64,000 bases of DNA from Flavobacterium arcticum (GCF_003344925.1 NZ_CP031188.1:742501-806500); one strand, 5' to 3'. Shown: positions 9,221 through 18,907, counted from the first letter of the stretch. Numbers and translations are program-made. The notes: a model not told the origin generated them from the sequence alone.

Positions 9221-11076
9221 GAAAGATTCTACTTCCCGCGCTTATCATTGTTGGAGCTCTATTGATATCAACAAAACTATATTACTTGCAGATATTAGAT
9301 GATTCTTGGGTAAAAAAAAGTGATAATAATGCATATAAAGCAAAATATGAATATCCTGAAAGAGGTTATATATACGATCGTAATGGCACGCTGATGGTTG
9401 CCAATCAACCCTCTTATGACATTATGGTAACCCCCATAGAAATGAGCAAGGAAATTGACACTATGGAGGTTTGCAGGTTACTTAATGTTACCAAAGAATA
9501 TTATATAGAGCGTCTTAATAAAGCCAGAATATATAGCCCAAGACTTCCATCTGTATTTCTTTCGCAACTCAATAAAAAAGAATTTGCTGCTTTTCAAGAA
9601 AAAATACGTCGTTTTAAAGGTTTTGATATTATAAAACGTTCACTGCGCGATTATCAAATTCATGCAGCAGCCAACGTTTTTGGCTACATTGGTCAAGTAG
9701 GAGAAGCTACTATAAAGAAAAACACATACTATAAAAGTGGCGACCTTATTGGGCGACAGGGCGTAGAGCAAGTATATGAAGATGTACTTCGGGGTATAAA
9801 AGGAGTAAAATACATCCAAAAAGACCGTTTTAATCGTGAAATAGGTCCTTTTAAAGGAGGTATTTATGATACCATTGCCATACAAGGAAAAGATATTACA
9901 CTAACATTAGATAGTGAATTACAAAAATATGGCGAATCATTAATGTTTGAAAAACGAGGTGGTATTGTAGCACTTGAGCCTAAAACAGGTGAAATACTAG
10001 CTTTAGTCACAGCACCAACCTATGACCCTGCATTGCTGGTGGGTAGGGATCGCTCTAATAATTACAGACTATTAGAAAAAGACACACTAGGTATCCCGCT
10101 TTATGACAGGGGATTGCTAGCAGAATATCCTCCAGGGTCACCATTTAAAATACTTACTGGGCTTATAGGCTTACAAGAAGAGGTTATAGACGAAAACACA
10201 GGCTTTACTTGTCGTCACGGTTTTAGTTATGGACGTGGTGCTTTTATGAAATGTCACGACTCTGGCACTAACAGGTTAAACGAAGGAATATACAAATCGT
10301 GTAATACCTATTTTGCCAATACTTTTAAGCTAACGATAGACAAGTACCCAAAGTCAGAATCAGGAGTTAACGCGTGGAGCAACCACCTAAAGAGTTTTGG
10401 TCTAGGCAACTTCTTGGGGTATGATTTACCTCCTGGAAGAAAAGGACTCATACCAGATGCTAAATACTACCAGCGATATTACCCCAATGGTGGCTGGCGA
10501 AGCTCTACAATAATATCAAACTCTATAGGTCAGGGAGAGGTTTTAATGACCCCTATACAACTTGCCAACATGATGGCAACCGTAGCTAACGAAGGATATT
10601 ATTACACCCCTCATATCATAAAAGAAATTGAAGGAGGTAAAATAGATGAAAAATTTACCACAAAGCATTACACTACAATAGACAAAGAATATTTTGAACC
10701 TATCATAGAAGGCTTGTATGACGTGTTTAACCTAGGTACTGCAAGCTCATTACGCGTTAAGGATATAGAAATTTGTGGTAAAACAGGTACTGCCGAAAAC
10801 TTTACAAAAATAAACGGTGTACAAACGCAGCTTACAGACCACTCTATATTTGTAGCCTTTGCACCAAAAGATGACCCTAAGATTGCTATTGCTGTTTTTG
10901 TAGAAAATGGTTATTGGGGGTCACGATGGGCAGGACCTATAGCAACATTAATGATAGAGAAGTACCTAAAAGGTACTGTAAGCCGTAAGGATCTTGAAGT
11001 AAAAATGCTAACCAAAGGACTTAAAGAAGAATATGCTAAGGTAATAAGCGGAAAACCATTCAGTATTAATAAATAG
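9217..11076 (+). CDS. mrdA: Penicillin-binding protein 2 (elongasome transpeptidase)
   Basis: A class B PBP that cross-links peptidoglycan during elongation, anchored in the inner membrane by an N-terminal segment (about 5-22) with its catalytic domain in the periplasm. At 619 residues it has the normal size. The pedestal domain (about 50-215, with RGYIYDRNG at about 49-57) precedes the transpeptidase domain. Its motifs are SxxK with Ser308 (PPGSPFK), SxN as SCN near residue 366, and KTGTAE starting at Lys522. It works with RodA, encoded directly downstream with no gap. Confidence 0.97.
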   Translation: MRKILLPALIIVGALLISTKLYYLQILDDSWVKKSDNNAYKAKYEYPERGYIYDRNGTLMVANQPSYDIMVTPIEMSKEIDTMEVCRLLNVTKEYYIERLNKARIYSPRLPSVFLSQLNKKEFAAFQEKIRRFKGFDIIKRSLRDYQIHAAANVFGYIGQVGEATIKKNTYYKSGDLIGRQGVEQVYEDVLRGIKGVKYIQKDRFNREIGPFKGGIYDTIAIQGKDITLTLDSELQKYGESLMFEKRGGIVALEPKTGEILALVTAPTYDPALLVGRDRSNNYRLLEKDTLGIPLYDRGLLAEYPPGSPFKILTGLIGLQEEVIDENTGFTCRHGFSYGRGAFMKCHDSGTNRLNEGIYKSCNTYFANTFKLTIDKYPKSESGVNAWSNHLKSFGLGNFLGYDLPPGRKGLIPDAKYYQRYYPNGGWRSSTIISNSIGQGEVLMTPIQLANMMATVANEGYYYTPHIIKEIEGGKIDEKFTTKHYTTIDKEYFEPIIEGLYDVFNLGTASSLRVKDIEICGKTGTAENFTKINGVQTQLTDHSIFVAFAPKDDPKIAIAVFVENGYWGSRWAGPIATLMIEKYLKGTVSRKDLEVKMLTKGLKEEYAKVISGKPFSINK

Positions 11077-12333
11077 ATGAAGAATCAAAGTGTAAGCAAT
11101 AACATAGACTGGCTTATTGTCCTGCTGTATATGCTACTCGTTGGGCTTGGGTGGATGACTATTTATTCGGCATCATTACCTAACGAAACTACCTCTATAC
11201 TGGACTTGAACCAAATATATGGTAAGCAACTATTTTTTATACTAATAAGCATACCTCTTATTTTTGTTATACTAACACTTGATGCTAAAATCTACGAAAA
11301 ATATGCCTTTATTTTCTATGGGCTATCCATACTATTACTAGCAGGTTTGTTTGTGTTTGGTAAAACCATTAAAGGTCAAACCAACTGGTACTCTTTTGGT
11401 GGTTTTGGTTTACAACCTTCAGAATTTGCTAAAATAGCGACTTCGCTTATGGTAGCAAAATTTTTAAGCGACACACAAATAAGTCTTAAAAACATTAATC
11501 ACCAGTTTATTGCTTTTGGTATTATATTACTACCCGTAGGACTCATCATGATGCAACCCGATGCAGGAAGCGCCATGATTTTTGCTGCACTTATAATAGC
11601 CATATACCGCGAAGGGTTACCCGGTTGGTACATAGCAGCGGGTTTTTTGGCTATAGCCCTTTTTATAACATCGTTGCTAATAAAATGGCAATTTGTACTG
11701 CTATTTGTAGTCATTATAATGCTGACATCCTTTTTCATGACGCGACGTAATAAAAGGAATCCTATAGTATATACTATGATATTTATGGCAATAGCTGTAT
11801 TTACCTACTCGACAGATTTTGTATATGAAAACATATTAGAACCACACCAAAAAGACAGAATAAATGTACTTTTTGGTAAAGAAGTTAATAATCAAGCAGA
11901 AGGGTACAACCTCAACCAATCGTTAATAGCTATTGGTTCGGGTGGGTGGACTGGTAAAGGCTACCTTGAAGGCACACAAACGAAAGGGAAATTTGTACCA
12001 GAACAGCACACCGACTATATTTTTACAACCGTAGGCGAAGAATGGGGGTTTATAGGAGGAATAACTGTAATTGCACTTTTCATTACATTGTTACTGCGTA
12101 TTCTTTATGTTGCCGAACGTCAAAAATCAGTTTTTAGTCGAACGTATGGATACTGTATAGTAGCAATATTATTCATGCACTTTTTTGTTAATATAGCCAT
12201 GCTTATTAACCTCTTCCCTACTATCGGGGTACCATTACCTTTCTTTTCTTACGGTGGGTCGAGCTTATTCGCGTTTACTATAATGCTGTTTATCTTTATA
12301 AAACTGGATGCTAATAAGGTTAACGAGTGGTAA
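11077..12333 (+). CDS. rodA: Peptidoglycan glycosyltransferase RodA
   Basis: A SEDS-family polymerase that extends glycan strands from lipid II at the inner membrane, paired with PBP2. It has 418 residues and about ten hydrophobic segments. SEDS signatures are visible: GGFGLQPSEFAKI (about 108-120), the MQPDAGSA motif (about 159-166), the long periplasmic loop with EQHTDYIFTTVGEEWGF (about 309-325) and the C-terminal GVPLPFFSYGGSSL. The start codon directly follows the mrdA stop. It ends the operon and converges with the next gene only 5 bp away, with no terminator seen. Confidence 0.97.
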   Translation: MKNQSVSNNIDWLIVLLYMLLVGLGWMTIYSASLPNETTSILDLNQIYGKQLFFILISIPLIFVILTLDAKIYEKYAFIFYGLSILLLAGLFVFGKTIKGQTNWYSFGGFGLQPSEFAKIATSLMVAKFLSDTQISLKNINHQFIAFGIILLPVGLIMMQPDAGSAMIFAALIIAIYREGLPGWYIAAGFLAIALFITSLLIKWQFVLLFVVIIMLTSFFMTRRNKRNPIVYTMIFMAIAVFTYSTDFVYENILEPHQKDRINVLFGKEVNNQAEGYNLNQSLIAIGSGGWTGKGYLEGTQTKGKFVPEQHTDYIFTTVGEEWGFIGGITVIALFITLLLRILYVAERQKSVFSRTYGYCIVAILFMHFFVNIAMLINLFPTIGVPLPFFSYGGSSLFAFTIMLFIFIKLDANKVNEW

Positions 12334-12338
12334 GTAGG

Positions 12339-12782
12339 TTAATTATTTTTAACGCACTCTATAAGCCTTTTATAATCTATAACTTCTGCATTAAAACTTG
12401 GGTAAGTTATTGATATTAATTCCAAAGACATATCATGTGGTATAATCATTATCCCTTGCTTATCAGAAACAGGTAAAAGTTTCTTTAGCTTGAAAGATTT
12501 ATCTGGTCGTCTATCATTTTTTACTCTAATAATATTATTACAGGTAGCTCCAACTAAAGGCACTTTATCTTCTGTATAGATGAATAAAGCTAAACTGTTA
12601 GGATTAGTATCTAAATGTTCTTTTATCTCTATATACAAATCAATTTCTCCTGATACATATCCATTATATAATTTATTACCTTTTATATAAAAATTATTTT
12701 CAACAGTTGATTCCTTTAGACAATCATAATCTTGAGCAAAAAGAAGTGAAGGAAAAATCAAAAGTAAAACCAAATATTTCAT
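12339..12782 (-). CDS. Secreted protein of unknown function
   Basis: A 147-residue protein with a cleavable signal peptide (MKYLVLLLIFPSLLFAQ, cut after Ala16 likely). The mature part contains five cysteines and a predicted beta-rich fold, with no domain that I recognise. It lies 11 bp downstream of the OppC-like gene and is probably the last gene of the prc-oppC transcript. Its stop is only 5 bp from the convergent rodA stop. Function unknown. Confidence 0.7.
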   Translation of the reverse strand: MKYLVLLLIFPSLLFAQDYDCLKESTVENNFYIKGNKLYNGYVSGEIDLYIEIKEHLDTNPNSLALFIYTEDKVPLVGATCNNIIRVKNDRRPDKSFKLKKLLPVSDKQGIMIIPHDMSLELISITYPSFNAEVIDYKRLIECVKNN

Positions 12783-12793
12783 AAGATAATTTT

Positions 12794-13903
12794 TTACTCT
12801 GCTTTTACATCAAGCGCATCACGCAAGGCATTACCTACCATCATAAAAGCAAGTACCAATAATAACATAGCTATACCCGGTGCAAGAGCAAGATAAGGTT
12901 TCCCTAAAATGATGTAATTATAATGGTCTTTTATCATACCGCCCCAACTAGGTATAGGCGGTTGCGCACCAAGCCCTAAAAAACTAAGTCCACTTTCTAC
13001 TAATATTGCCGAAGCAAAGTTGGCTGCTGATATTACAATAACAGGAGCCATACTATTGGGTAATATATGTTTGAAGATAATTCTACTATCGCGATAACCT
13101 AATGCACGGGCTGCCGTAACAAACTGCATTTGCTTTAGGCTCATAACCTGCCCTCGCACTACACGAGCTACCTCAACCCACATGGTAAGCCCTACCGCTA
13201 CAAACACTTGCCAAAAACCTTTACCCAATGCAAGCGTAATAGCAATAACAAGTAATAACGTGGGTATCGACCAAATAATATTTACCAGCCACATGACGAA
13301 AGCATCTACTTTACCACCAAAATAACCAGCTATAGCACCAAAAAATATCCCAACTATAAGCGATATAAACACGGCTACAAACCCTATGGCTATAGATACT
13401 CTTGAACCGACAATAAGCCTGCTGAGTAAATCACGCCCTTGACTATCTGTGCCTAAAATGAATTTTTGTTGACTTATATAATCTTGCTTAATTGTGTTTG
13501 TAGTAATACTTTTACCATAAGCTGATAGTGCTATACTTTTACCCACAGCCATCGAAACATCTTCAGCATACTCAGTATACGTAAGGCTATCGCCTTGTAC
13601 TTTATAATCTAAAATAGGGACTTTGGGCGCTGTATATGTTTTACCTAAAAACCAGTCTGCCCAACTTGTTTGTACAAGTACATGAGAAGGCAATTTGAGC
13701 ATTGTCACTTCAAAACCTGGCGGTTTAGAACTAAGAGAAAGATCGCCCCAGTTAGCATTCTTAGTTTTATCGGGAGCTAGCACATAGGCAAATAATGCCA
13801 CAAACAACAACAGGACGATAAACCAAAAACTTAAAACGCCCCAAAAATTCTTCTTGAATTTTTGGAGCGCTAAGCCTGTAAGCGATTGATTGGATTTATC
13901 CAT
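12794..13903 (-). CDS. OppC/DppC-like ABC transporter permease
   Basis: An inner-membrane permease of the peptide/nickel ABC importer family, 369 residues. The N-terminal OppC_N segment (about 20-43) is followed by an unusually long periplasmic insertion (about 44-165). The five-segment BPD_transp_1 core follows (about 170-360), with the ATPase-contact EAA-type loop ARALGYRDSRIIFKHILP (about 265-282). No OppB, ATPase or binding-protein gene is adjacent, so its partners must be encoded elsewhere. It starts 4 bp after the stop of the protease gene, suggesting joint expression. The substrate cannot be told. Confidence 0.9.
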   Translation of the reverse strand: MDKSNQSLTGLALQKFKKNFWGVLSFWFIVLLLFVALFAYVLAPDKTKNANWGDLSLSSKPPGFEVTMLKLPSHVLVQTSWADWFLGKTYTAPKVPILDYKVQGDSLTYTEYAEDVSMAVGKSIALSAYGKSITTNTIKQDYISQQKFILGTDSQGRDLLSRLIVGSRVSIAIGFVAVFISLIVGIFFGAIAGYFGGKVDAFVMWLVNIIWSIPTLLLVIAITLALGKGFWQVFVAVGLTMWVEVARVVRGQVMSLKQMQFVTAARALGYRDSRIIFKHILPNSMAPVIVISAANFASAILVESGLSFLGLGAQPPIPSWGGMIKDHYNYIILGKPYLALAPGIAMLLLVLAFMMVGNALRDALDVKAE

Positions 13904-13907
13904 TCAA

Positions 13908-16139
13908 TTATTTTGTTTTAACTACTTTTTCCTTTTTAGTTACCACAGCACTTTTACCCGAAGATTTTGTTTGCATATCTTCTAGTACATTAAGTGCCTC
14001 TTCTACATATATATCTTTAGAAAGGCTTTCATACCATCTTTCTTTTTTCTCTGCAAATGATGGGTCTTTCTCAAATATTTTTTTATCGTGTGGTAGTGCT
14101 TCAAATTTAAGATTGTTCTTATAATCATTAAGCACTTTAAACTTCTTGGTTGCAGCTTCTTTTTTAGTAAGCTCTGCCTTAAACTTATCAATTTCTAAGT
14201 TATAGGTATTATCATCTTTTTGTTCATTAATCCATTTCGCATTTTCGTCTACCAGCTTAAATTGTGGATTTAACTCCATTCTTTTTTTACTATTTGCTAC
14301 TACTGATGCAAAATTATTTTTAGCCGTGTCATATTTTGCAGGAGCTATTTTATCCCAAGGCATAGCATTATCTATATCACGCTCGCCCATATCAATGTAC
14401 GAATATCTATCTGGCATTATAATATCACTATATACACCTTCACGTTGTGTAGAGCCACCATCTATTCTATAAAATTTTTGTGTAGTAGTTTTAAGCGCAC
14501 CAAGATCGCCCATAGAGTTACTACGCACAAATTGGTTAAGATCTATAAGGTTTTGTACTGTTCCTTTACCATATGTATGGCGACTCCCCATTATAACACC
14601 TCTGTTATAATCCTGTATTGCTGCTGCAAATATCTCTGAGGCTGATGCCGAGAAATTATTTACTAACACTACAAGCGGTCCATCCCATTGTACTTTAGGG
14701 TCATTATCACTCAATACTTCTACTTTACCGCTTGGTCTACCATCGTCTGAACGAGAACGTACTTGTACCACAGGTCCTTTATCTATAAATAATCCAGTAA
14801 TATCTACAACGGTTCTAAGCGAACCACCGCCGTTATTCCTTAAATCCATAATTATACCTTCTACACCTTCTGCTTTTAGCCTTTTTACCTCAAGGGCAAC
14901 ATCTTTAGCAGCGTCACGGCTATCTGTATTTTCGAAGTCAATATAAAATTTAGGTAGATTGATAATTCCGTATAACTTACCATCTTTTTTTACAATACTC
15001 GATTTTGCATAGGTTTCTTCTATTTCTACCACTTCACGTACAATAGCAATTACATCTAGCGTGCCATCTACTTTTTTAACGGTAAGGCGCACTTCTGTAC
15101 CTTTTGGTCCTTTTATTTTTTCTACAACATCATCAAGGCGCATTCCTGCAATATCTACAGGGTCATCACTACCTTGTGCCACTTTCATAATCAAGTCTCC
15201 TTGCTCAAGCTCTTTACCTCTCCATGCTGGTCCGCCAGGTATCAATTCTGATATCTCTACATAGTCACTTTTCTTTTGTAGTCTTGCACCAATACCCTCT
15301 AGAGAACCTCTCATGCTAGTATCAAATTTTTCTTTATCCTTAGGTGCAAAGTAATAAGTATGCGGATCAAAACGTTCAGCAATAGCATTAAGAAATACAT
15401 TAAACCATTCTTCACGCTCTAAGTCGTCTATAAAATCAAAATAATCATCTAATGATTTTAATGTTGACTCTCTTGCTTCTTTTTCAAGCTCAGTAAATGT
15501 CTTTTTAACATCATCGGTTTTCTTATCCGCAGATTCCTTTTTTTCATCTGCCTTATCTTTATTCTTGTCTTTTAGAGGAGTATCTTGTAGCTTTTGTTTA
15601 TCAGTAACAGTAGAAAGCACCGATAGTTTTAGTTGCTTTTCCCAACGTTCTCTTAGTGCATTATCATTTGCAGGATAGGGCTGATTTTCATAATCTACAT
15701 TAAACTCTTCATCAACTTTAAAGTTGAAAGGCTGTGCTAGTATTTCTTTATAAAACCCTTCGGCTTCATTTATTCTTTTTAGTAATCTTTTGTGAGTAAG
15801 GTCAAAAAAGGTAAGATCTTTATTCAAAATCATATCATCGAGCTGCGTTTCATATTTTGAAAACTCATCGATGTCTGCCTGAATAAAGAAACGTTTTGAA
15901 GGGTCTATACTCTCAAGGTAGCTTTTATAAACACCTTTTGAAAACTCATCGTTAATATCGGCAGGCTCATAATGCCCTTTTTCTATTACAAAGGTTATTA
16001 ACTCTACTAATAACCTGTCTTTTTCTGGGTCAGATACCTGTAATTGTTTAGGTATAAAACTCCATAGTGCTACTGCAAGTACAGTAACAATCATTAATAT
16101 TTTATAATTTCTTTTCATATAGCGTAAAATAGCATTCAT
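13908..16139 (-). CDS. prc: Tail-specific (C-terminal processing) protease Prc
   Basis: A periplasmic serine protease that degrades or trims proteins from their C-terminus, of the Prc/Tsp S41 type. About 743 residues: N-terminal helical domain (DUF3340-like region to about 200), PDZ domain (about 270-360), and S41 core with the Ser in NNFSASASE and Lys in TYGKGTVQ, which form the Ser/Lys dyad. A C-terminal region rich in Lys/Glu follows. A longer frame opens at 16178, but that ATG lies within the predicted promoter -7 box, so I chose the next ATG (16139). A third ATG at 16118 (MKRNYKILM, start of the membrane signal) is equally possible. It is followed by the OppC-like gene after 4 bp. Confidence 0.95.
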   Translation of the reverse strand: MNAILRYMKRNYKILMIVTVLAVALWSFIPKQLQVSDPEKDRLLVELITFVIEKGHYEPADINDEFSKGVYKSYLESIDPSKRFFIQADIDEFSKYETQLDDMILNKDLTFFDLTHKRLLKRINEAEGFYKEILAQPFNFKVDEEFNVDYENQPYPANDNALRERWEKQLKLSVLSTVTDKQKLQDTPLKDKNKDKADEKKESADKKTDDVKKTFTELEKEARESTLKSLDDYFDFIDDLEREEWFNVFLNAIAERFDPHTYYFAPKDKEKFDTSMRGSLEGIGARLQKKSDYVEISELIPGGPAWRGKELEQGDLIMKVAQGSDDPVDIAGMRLDDVVEKIKGPKGTEVRLTVKKVDGTLDVIAIVREVVEIEETYAKSSIVKKDGKLYGIINLPKFYIDFENTDSRDAAKDVALEVKRLKAEGVEGIIMDLRNNGGGSLRTVVDITGLFIDKGPVVQVRSRSDDGRPSGKVEVLSDNDPKVQWDGPLVVLVNNFSASASEIFAAAIQDYNRGVIMGSRHTYGKGTVQNLIDLNQFVRSNSMGDLGALKTTTQKFYRIDGGSTQREGVYSDIIMPDRYSYIDMGERDIDNAMPWDKIAPAKYDTAKNNFASVVANSKKRMELNPQFKLVDENAKWINEQKDDNTYNLEIDKFKAELTKKEAATKKFKVLNDYKNNLKFEALPHDKKIFEKDPSFAEKKERWYESLSKDIYVEEALNVLEDMQTKSSGKSAVVTKKEKVVKTK

Positions 16140-16167
16140 TAGACTAAATTTATATAAAAAACTGTGC

Positions 16168-16197
16168 CAAAAATCCATTAATCCAAAAATCAGTCAA
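16168..16197 (-). promoter_or_regulatory. Predicted promoter of prc
   Basis: On the minus strand TTG (16197-16195) and GATTTTTG (16175-16168) are 19 bp apart. One mismatch exists to TAnnTTTG. If real, it excludes translation from the ATG at 16178. Confidence 0.5.
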
Positions 16198-16279
16198 CAT
16201 TTAAAACAATGGCCACCCCATAAATTTACGTATTTTAGCAAACGTAAAAGTACAACTCTTATTTTGAAATTGCTATACA

Positions 16280-17059
16280 ATGAAAAAAAAACCACTTATA
16301 CTGGTCACTAACGACGATGGTATATCAGCCCCTGGTATCAGGGCACTTATTGCTGTAATGAAACAAATAGGCGAAGTAGTCGTAGTAGCACCCGACAGCC
16401 CACAATCGGCAACGGGACACTCTATCACTATAAACAATACGCTTTTTATAAATAAGGTAACAATGGACGGCGATATAGAGCAAGAGTATAGCTGCTCTGG
16501 CACGCCTGTAGATAGTGTAAAAGTTGCCGTACATGAAATACTAAAATGCAAACCCGATTTATGTGTATCGGGTATTAATCATGGTTCTAATTCATCTATT
16601 AATGTTATATACTCAGGTACTATGAGTGCTGCTGTAGAGGCAGGTATGGAAGGTATTCCTGCTATTGGATTCTCATTATCAGATTATGACTGGAATGCTG
16701 ATTTTGAACCTACAAAAACATTCATTAAAAAAATTGCTCTTGAAGTGCTTAAAAACGGATTGCCCGAAGGTGTAATACTCAATGTAAACTTCCCTAAGCT
16801 AAAAGAAAGCGAAATAAAAGGTATAAAAATATGCCGACAGGCTAAAGCGGTATGGGAAGAACGGTTTGATAAACGTACTAACCCACAAGGTAAAGACTAC
16901 TATTGGCTCACAGGTGAGTTTATAAATAAAGATAATGGTGAAGATACTGACGAATGGGCACTAGCACATGGTTATGTATCTATTGTACCCGTCCAGTTTG
17001 ACCTGACAGCTTACCACGCTATTCAGCAATTAAACAACTGGAAGTTAAACAACACATAA
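16280..17059 (+). CDS. surE: 5'/3'-nucleotidase SurE
   Basis: A cytosolic metal-dependent phosphatase that removes phosphate from nucleoside 5'- and 3'-monophosphates. It is 259 residues, typical. The N-terminal signature LVTNDDGISAPGI (about 8-20) supplies the metal-binding Asp pair, followed by VVAPDSPQSATGHSIT (about 34-49) and VSGINHGSNSSINVIYSGT (about 96-114). It is divergent from prc. In related genomes surE is often next to lpxB; here one lipoprotein gene lies between. Confidence 0.97.
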   Translation: MKKKPLILVTNDDGISAPGIRALIAVMKQIGEVVVVAPDSPQSATGHSITINNTLFINKVTMDGDIEQEYSCSGTPVDSVKVAVHEILKCKPDLCVSGINHGSNSSINVIYSGTMSAAVEAGMEGIPAIGFSLSDYDWNADFEPTKTFIKKIALEVLKNGLPEGVILNVNFPKLKESEIKGIKICRQAKAVWEERFDKRTNPQGKDYYWLTGEFINKDNGEDTDEWALAHGYVSIVPVQFDLTAYHAIQQLNNWKLNNT

Positions 17060-17077
17060 GCAAACACTTACTAAACA

Positions 17078-17109
17078 TTTGTAAACCTACACTTTATAAG
17101 TTATATTTG
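17078..17109 (+). promoter_or_regulatory. Strong promoter of the lipocalin-like lipoprotein gene
   Basis: TTTG (17078-17081) and TATATTTG (17102-17109) are 20 bp apart, a full match to the Flavobacterium consensus. The start codon is 22 bp downstream. Confidence 0.85.
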
Positions 17110-17131
17110 TGTAAATATAAAAAAATAAGCT

Positions 17132-17665
17132 ATGAAAAAATTTATTGCAATTGCAGCTATAGCATTATTGAGCTTTTCATGCTCTGACGATGATACTGCT
17201 GAATTAACAACATCTGTAGAAGGAACATGGATACTTACTTCTTTTGAACTAAATCAACAACTTGATATTAATGGTGATGATATCGCATCGACAGATATGA
17301 TTGCTGAATCAGGGTGTTTTGGCAATTCTACTATAACATTTAATAATGATGATACTGCCACAGTTAACTTTGAAGAAATTGATGTTGAAATAGAACCAAT
17401 TGAGGACACAGATGAATATGATATTACGGTAGAATGTCTTGGTTCTACTGCTCAAGAAACACTTTACACTGTTTCAGGAAACACTACTTCTTTAACTTTT
17501 GAATATGAAGATGGTACTACTGAAACACTAGATTTTACAATATCTGGCAATACATTAACTGTAACTGTGCCTCAACTTTCTGATTTACCAATTGGTAATG
17601 ATGATGGTGGTAATGATTTATTATACTCTTTTGTAGGTGCAACTCTTGTTTTTACACAACAGTAA
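17132..17665 (+). CDS. Lipocalin-like surface lipoprotein
   Basis: A 177-residue lipoprotein: signal MKKFIAIAAIALLSFSC with lipobox SFSC near residue 17, and mature N-terminus CSDDDTAEL. The acidic run after the cysteine resembles the lipoprotein export signal that sends proteins to the cell surface in Flavobacterium johnsoniae and Capnocytophaga. The body has the lipocalin-like pattern of this phylum (GTWILTSFELN at about 31-41, alternating beta strands rich in Thr and acidic residues). It has a private promoter and a strong terminator, so it is a single-gene unit between surE and lpxB. Its role is unknown; ligand binding is only a family-level guess. Confidence 0.82.
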   Translation: MKKFIAIAAIALLSFSCSDDDTAELTTSVEGTWILTSFELNQQLDINGDDIASTDMIAESGCFGNSTITFNNDDTATVNFEEIDVEIEPIEDTDEYDITVECLGSTAQETLYTVSGNTTSLTFEYEDGTTETLDFTISGNTLTVTVPQLSDLPIGNDDGGNDLLYSFVGATLVFTQQ

Positions 17666-17679
17666 TTTATTAAAAATAA

Positions 17680-17712
17680 AAAAAGAGCCTGTGCGTTGCA
17701 CAGGCTCTTTTT
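17680..17712. terminator. Intrinsic terminator
   Basis: Perfect 15-bp stem AAAAAGAGCCTGTGC/GCACAGGCTCTTTTT with a GTT loop, 14 bp after the lipoprotein stop. It isolates lpxB from upstream transcription. Confidence 0.94.
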
Positions 17713-17742
17713 GTTTATGCCTATTGCAAATAAAATAAATGC

Positions 17743-17750
17743 TATTTTTG
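17743..17750 (+). promoter_or_regulatory. -7 box before lpxB (TATTTTTG)
   Basis: TATTTTTG lies 17 bp before the lpxB start and after the terminator. A TTG is found 16 bp upstream, slightly short of the usual spacing. The start AUG would have a very short leader. Confidence 0.55.
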
Positions 17751-17767
17751 AGGTATAAATTAAAGCC

Positions 17768-18880
17768 ATGAAATATTATATTATTGCAGGCGAAGCATCG
17801 GGCGACTTGCACGGGGCAAACCTCATGAAAGAATTATACAAACAAGATACCCAAGCCGAAATACGATTTTGGGGTGGCGACCTTATGCAACAAGCAGGGG
17901 GTACACTTGTAAAACACTATCGAGATCTTGCTTTTATGGGTTTTGCCGAAGTGATACAAAACTTAAAAACAATATTAAATAATATAAAAATCTGTAAAGA
18001 AGACATAACAACCTTTAACCCCGATGTTATTATTTTTATAGATTACCCTGGTTTTAATATGCGAATTGCCAAATGGGCACGCACTAAAGGATATAAAACT
18101 CATTACTACATATCGCCACAAATATGGGCTTGGAAAGAAAATCGCATAAAAGCCATAAAGCGTGATGTTGACAAAATGTATATTATACTACCTTTCGAGA
18201 AAGAGTTTTATGAAGTAAAACACCAGTACCCCGTTGAGTTTGTAGGGCATCCCCTTATAGATGCTATACAAAATAGACCTATAACAGATAAAGAGGCTTT
18301 TCGTAAAGAAAACAACCTAGACGATAAACCCGTGATAGCACTACTCCCTGGTAGTCGTAAACAAGAAATAGCCAAAATGCTGTCGGTAATGCTATCTGTA
18401 GTAGATGATTTCCCTAATTACCAGTTTGTAATTGCTGGCGCCCCTAGTCAAGAATATTCTTTTTACGAGCAGTTTTTAAATAAACGTAGTATTCATTTTG
18501 TAAGCAATAAAACGTATGATTTATTAAGTATTTCTCATGCAGCATTGGTAACATCGGGCACAGCTACACTAGAAACAGCACTCTTTAAAGTACCAGAGGT
18601 AGTGTGTTATAAAGGCAATTGGATATCTTACCAAATAGCAAAACGTATTATTACGCTAAAGTATATATCGCTTGTAAACCTTATAATGGACAAAGAAGTT
18701 GTAAAAGAGTTGATACAAGGCGACTTCAATAAAAAAAGCCTTAAAGCTGAATTACAGAAAATACTTAATCCTGATCATCGTGAAAAACTACTTAAGGAAT
18801 ATGATGTTCTGGAAGAAAAACTAGGAGGTGTGGGTGCTAGTGAAAACACAGCACGACTTATAATAGAACATTTAAAATAG
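17768..18880 (+). CDS. lpxB: Lipid-A-disaccharide synthase
   Basis: A GT19 glycosyltransferase at the inner face of the inner membrane. It joins UDP-2,3-diacylglucosamine and lipid X to form the lipid A disaccharide. It has 370 residues. The signature IIAGEASGDLHGANLM (about 5-20), IDYPGFNMRIAKWA (about 85-98), YYISPQIWAWKENR (about 108-121), LPGSRKQEI (about 195-203) and SGTATLETALF (about 261-271) are all present. It shows that the organism makes a lipid A-based outer membrane. Confidence 0.97.
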   Translation: MKYYIIAGEASGDLHGANLMKELYKQDTQAEIRFWGGDLMQQAGGTLVKHYRDLAFMGFAEVIQNLKTILNNIKICKEDITTFNPDVIIFIDYPGFNMRIAKWARTKGYKTHYYISPQIWAWKENRIKAIKRDVDKMYIILPFEKEFYEVKHQYPVEFVGHPLIDAIQNRPITDKEAFRKENNLDDKPVIALLPGSRKQEIAKMLSVMLSVVDDFPNYQFVIAGAPSQEYSFYEQFLNKRSIHFVSNKTYDLLSISHAALVTSGTATLETALFKVPEVVCYKGNWISYQIAKRIITLKYISLVNLIMDKEVVKELIQGDFNKKSLKAELQKILNPDHREKLLKEYDVLEEKLGGVGASENTARLIIEHLK

Positions 18881-18907
18881 CGTTTTATATTCACTTCAAA
18901 AAATTTC

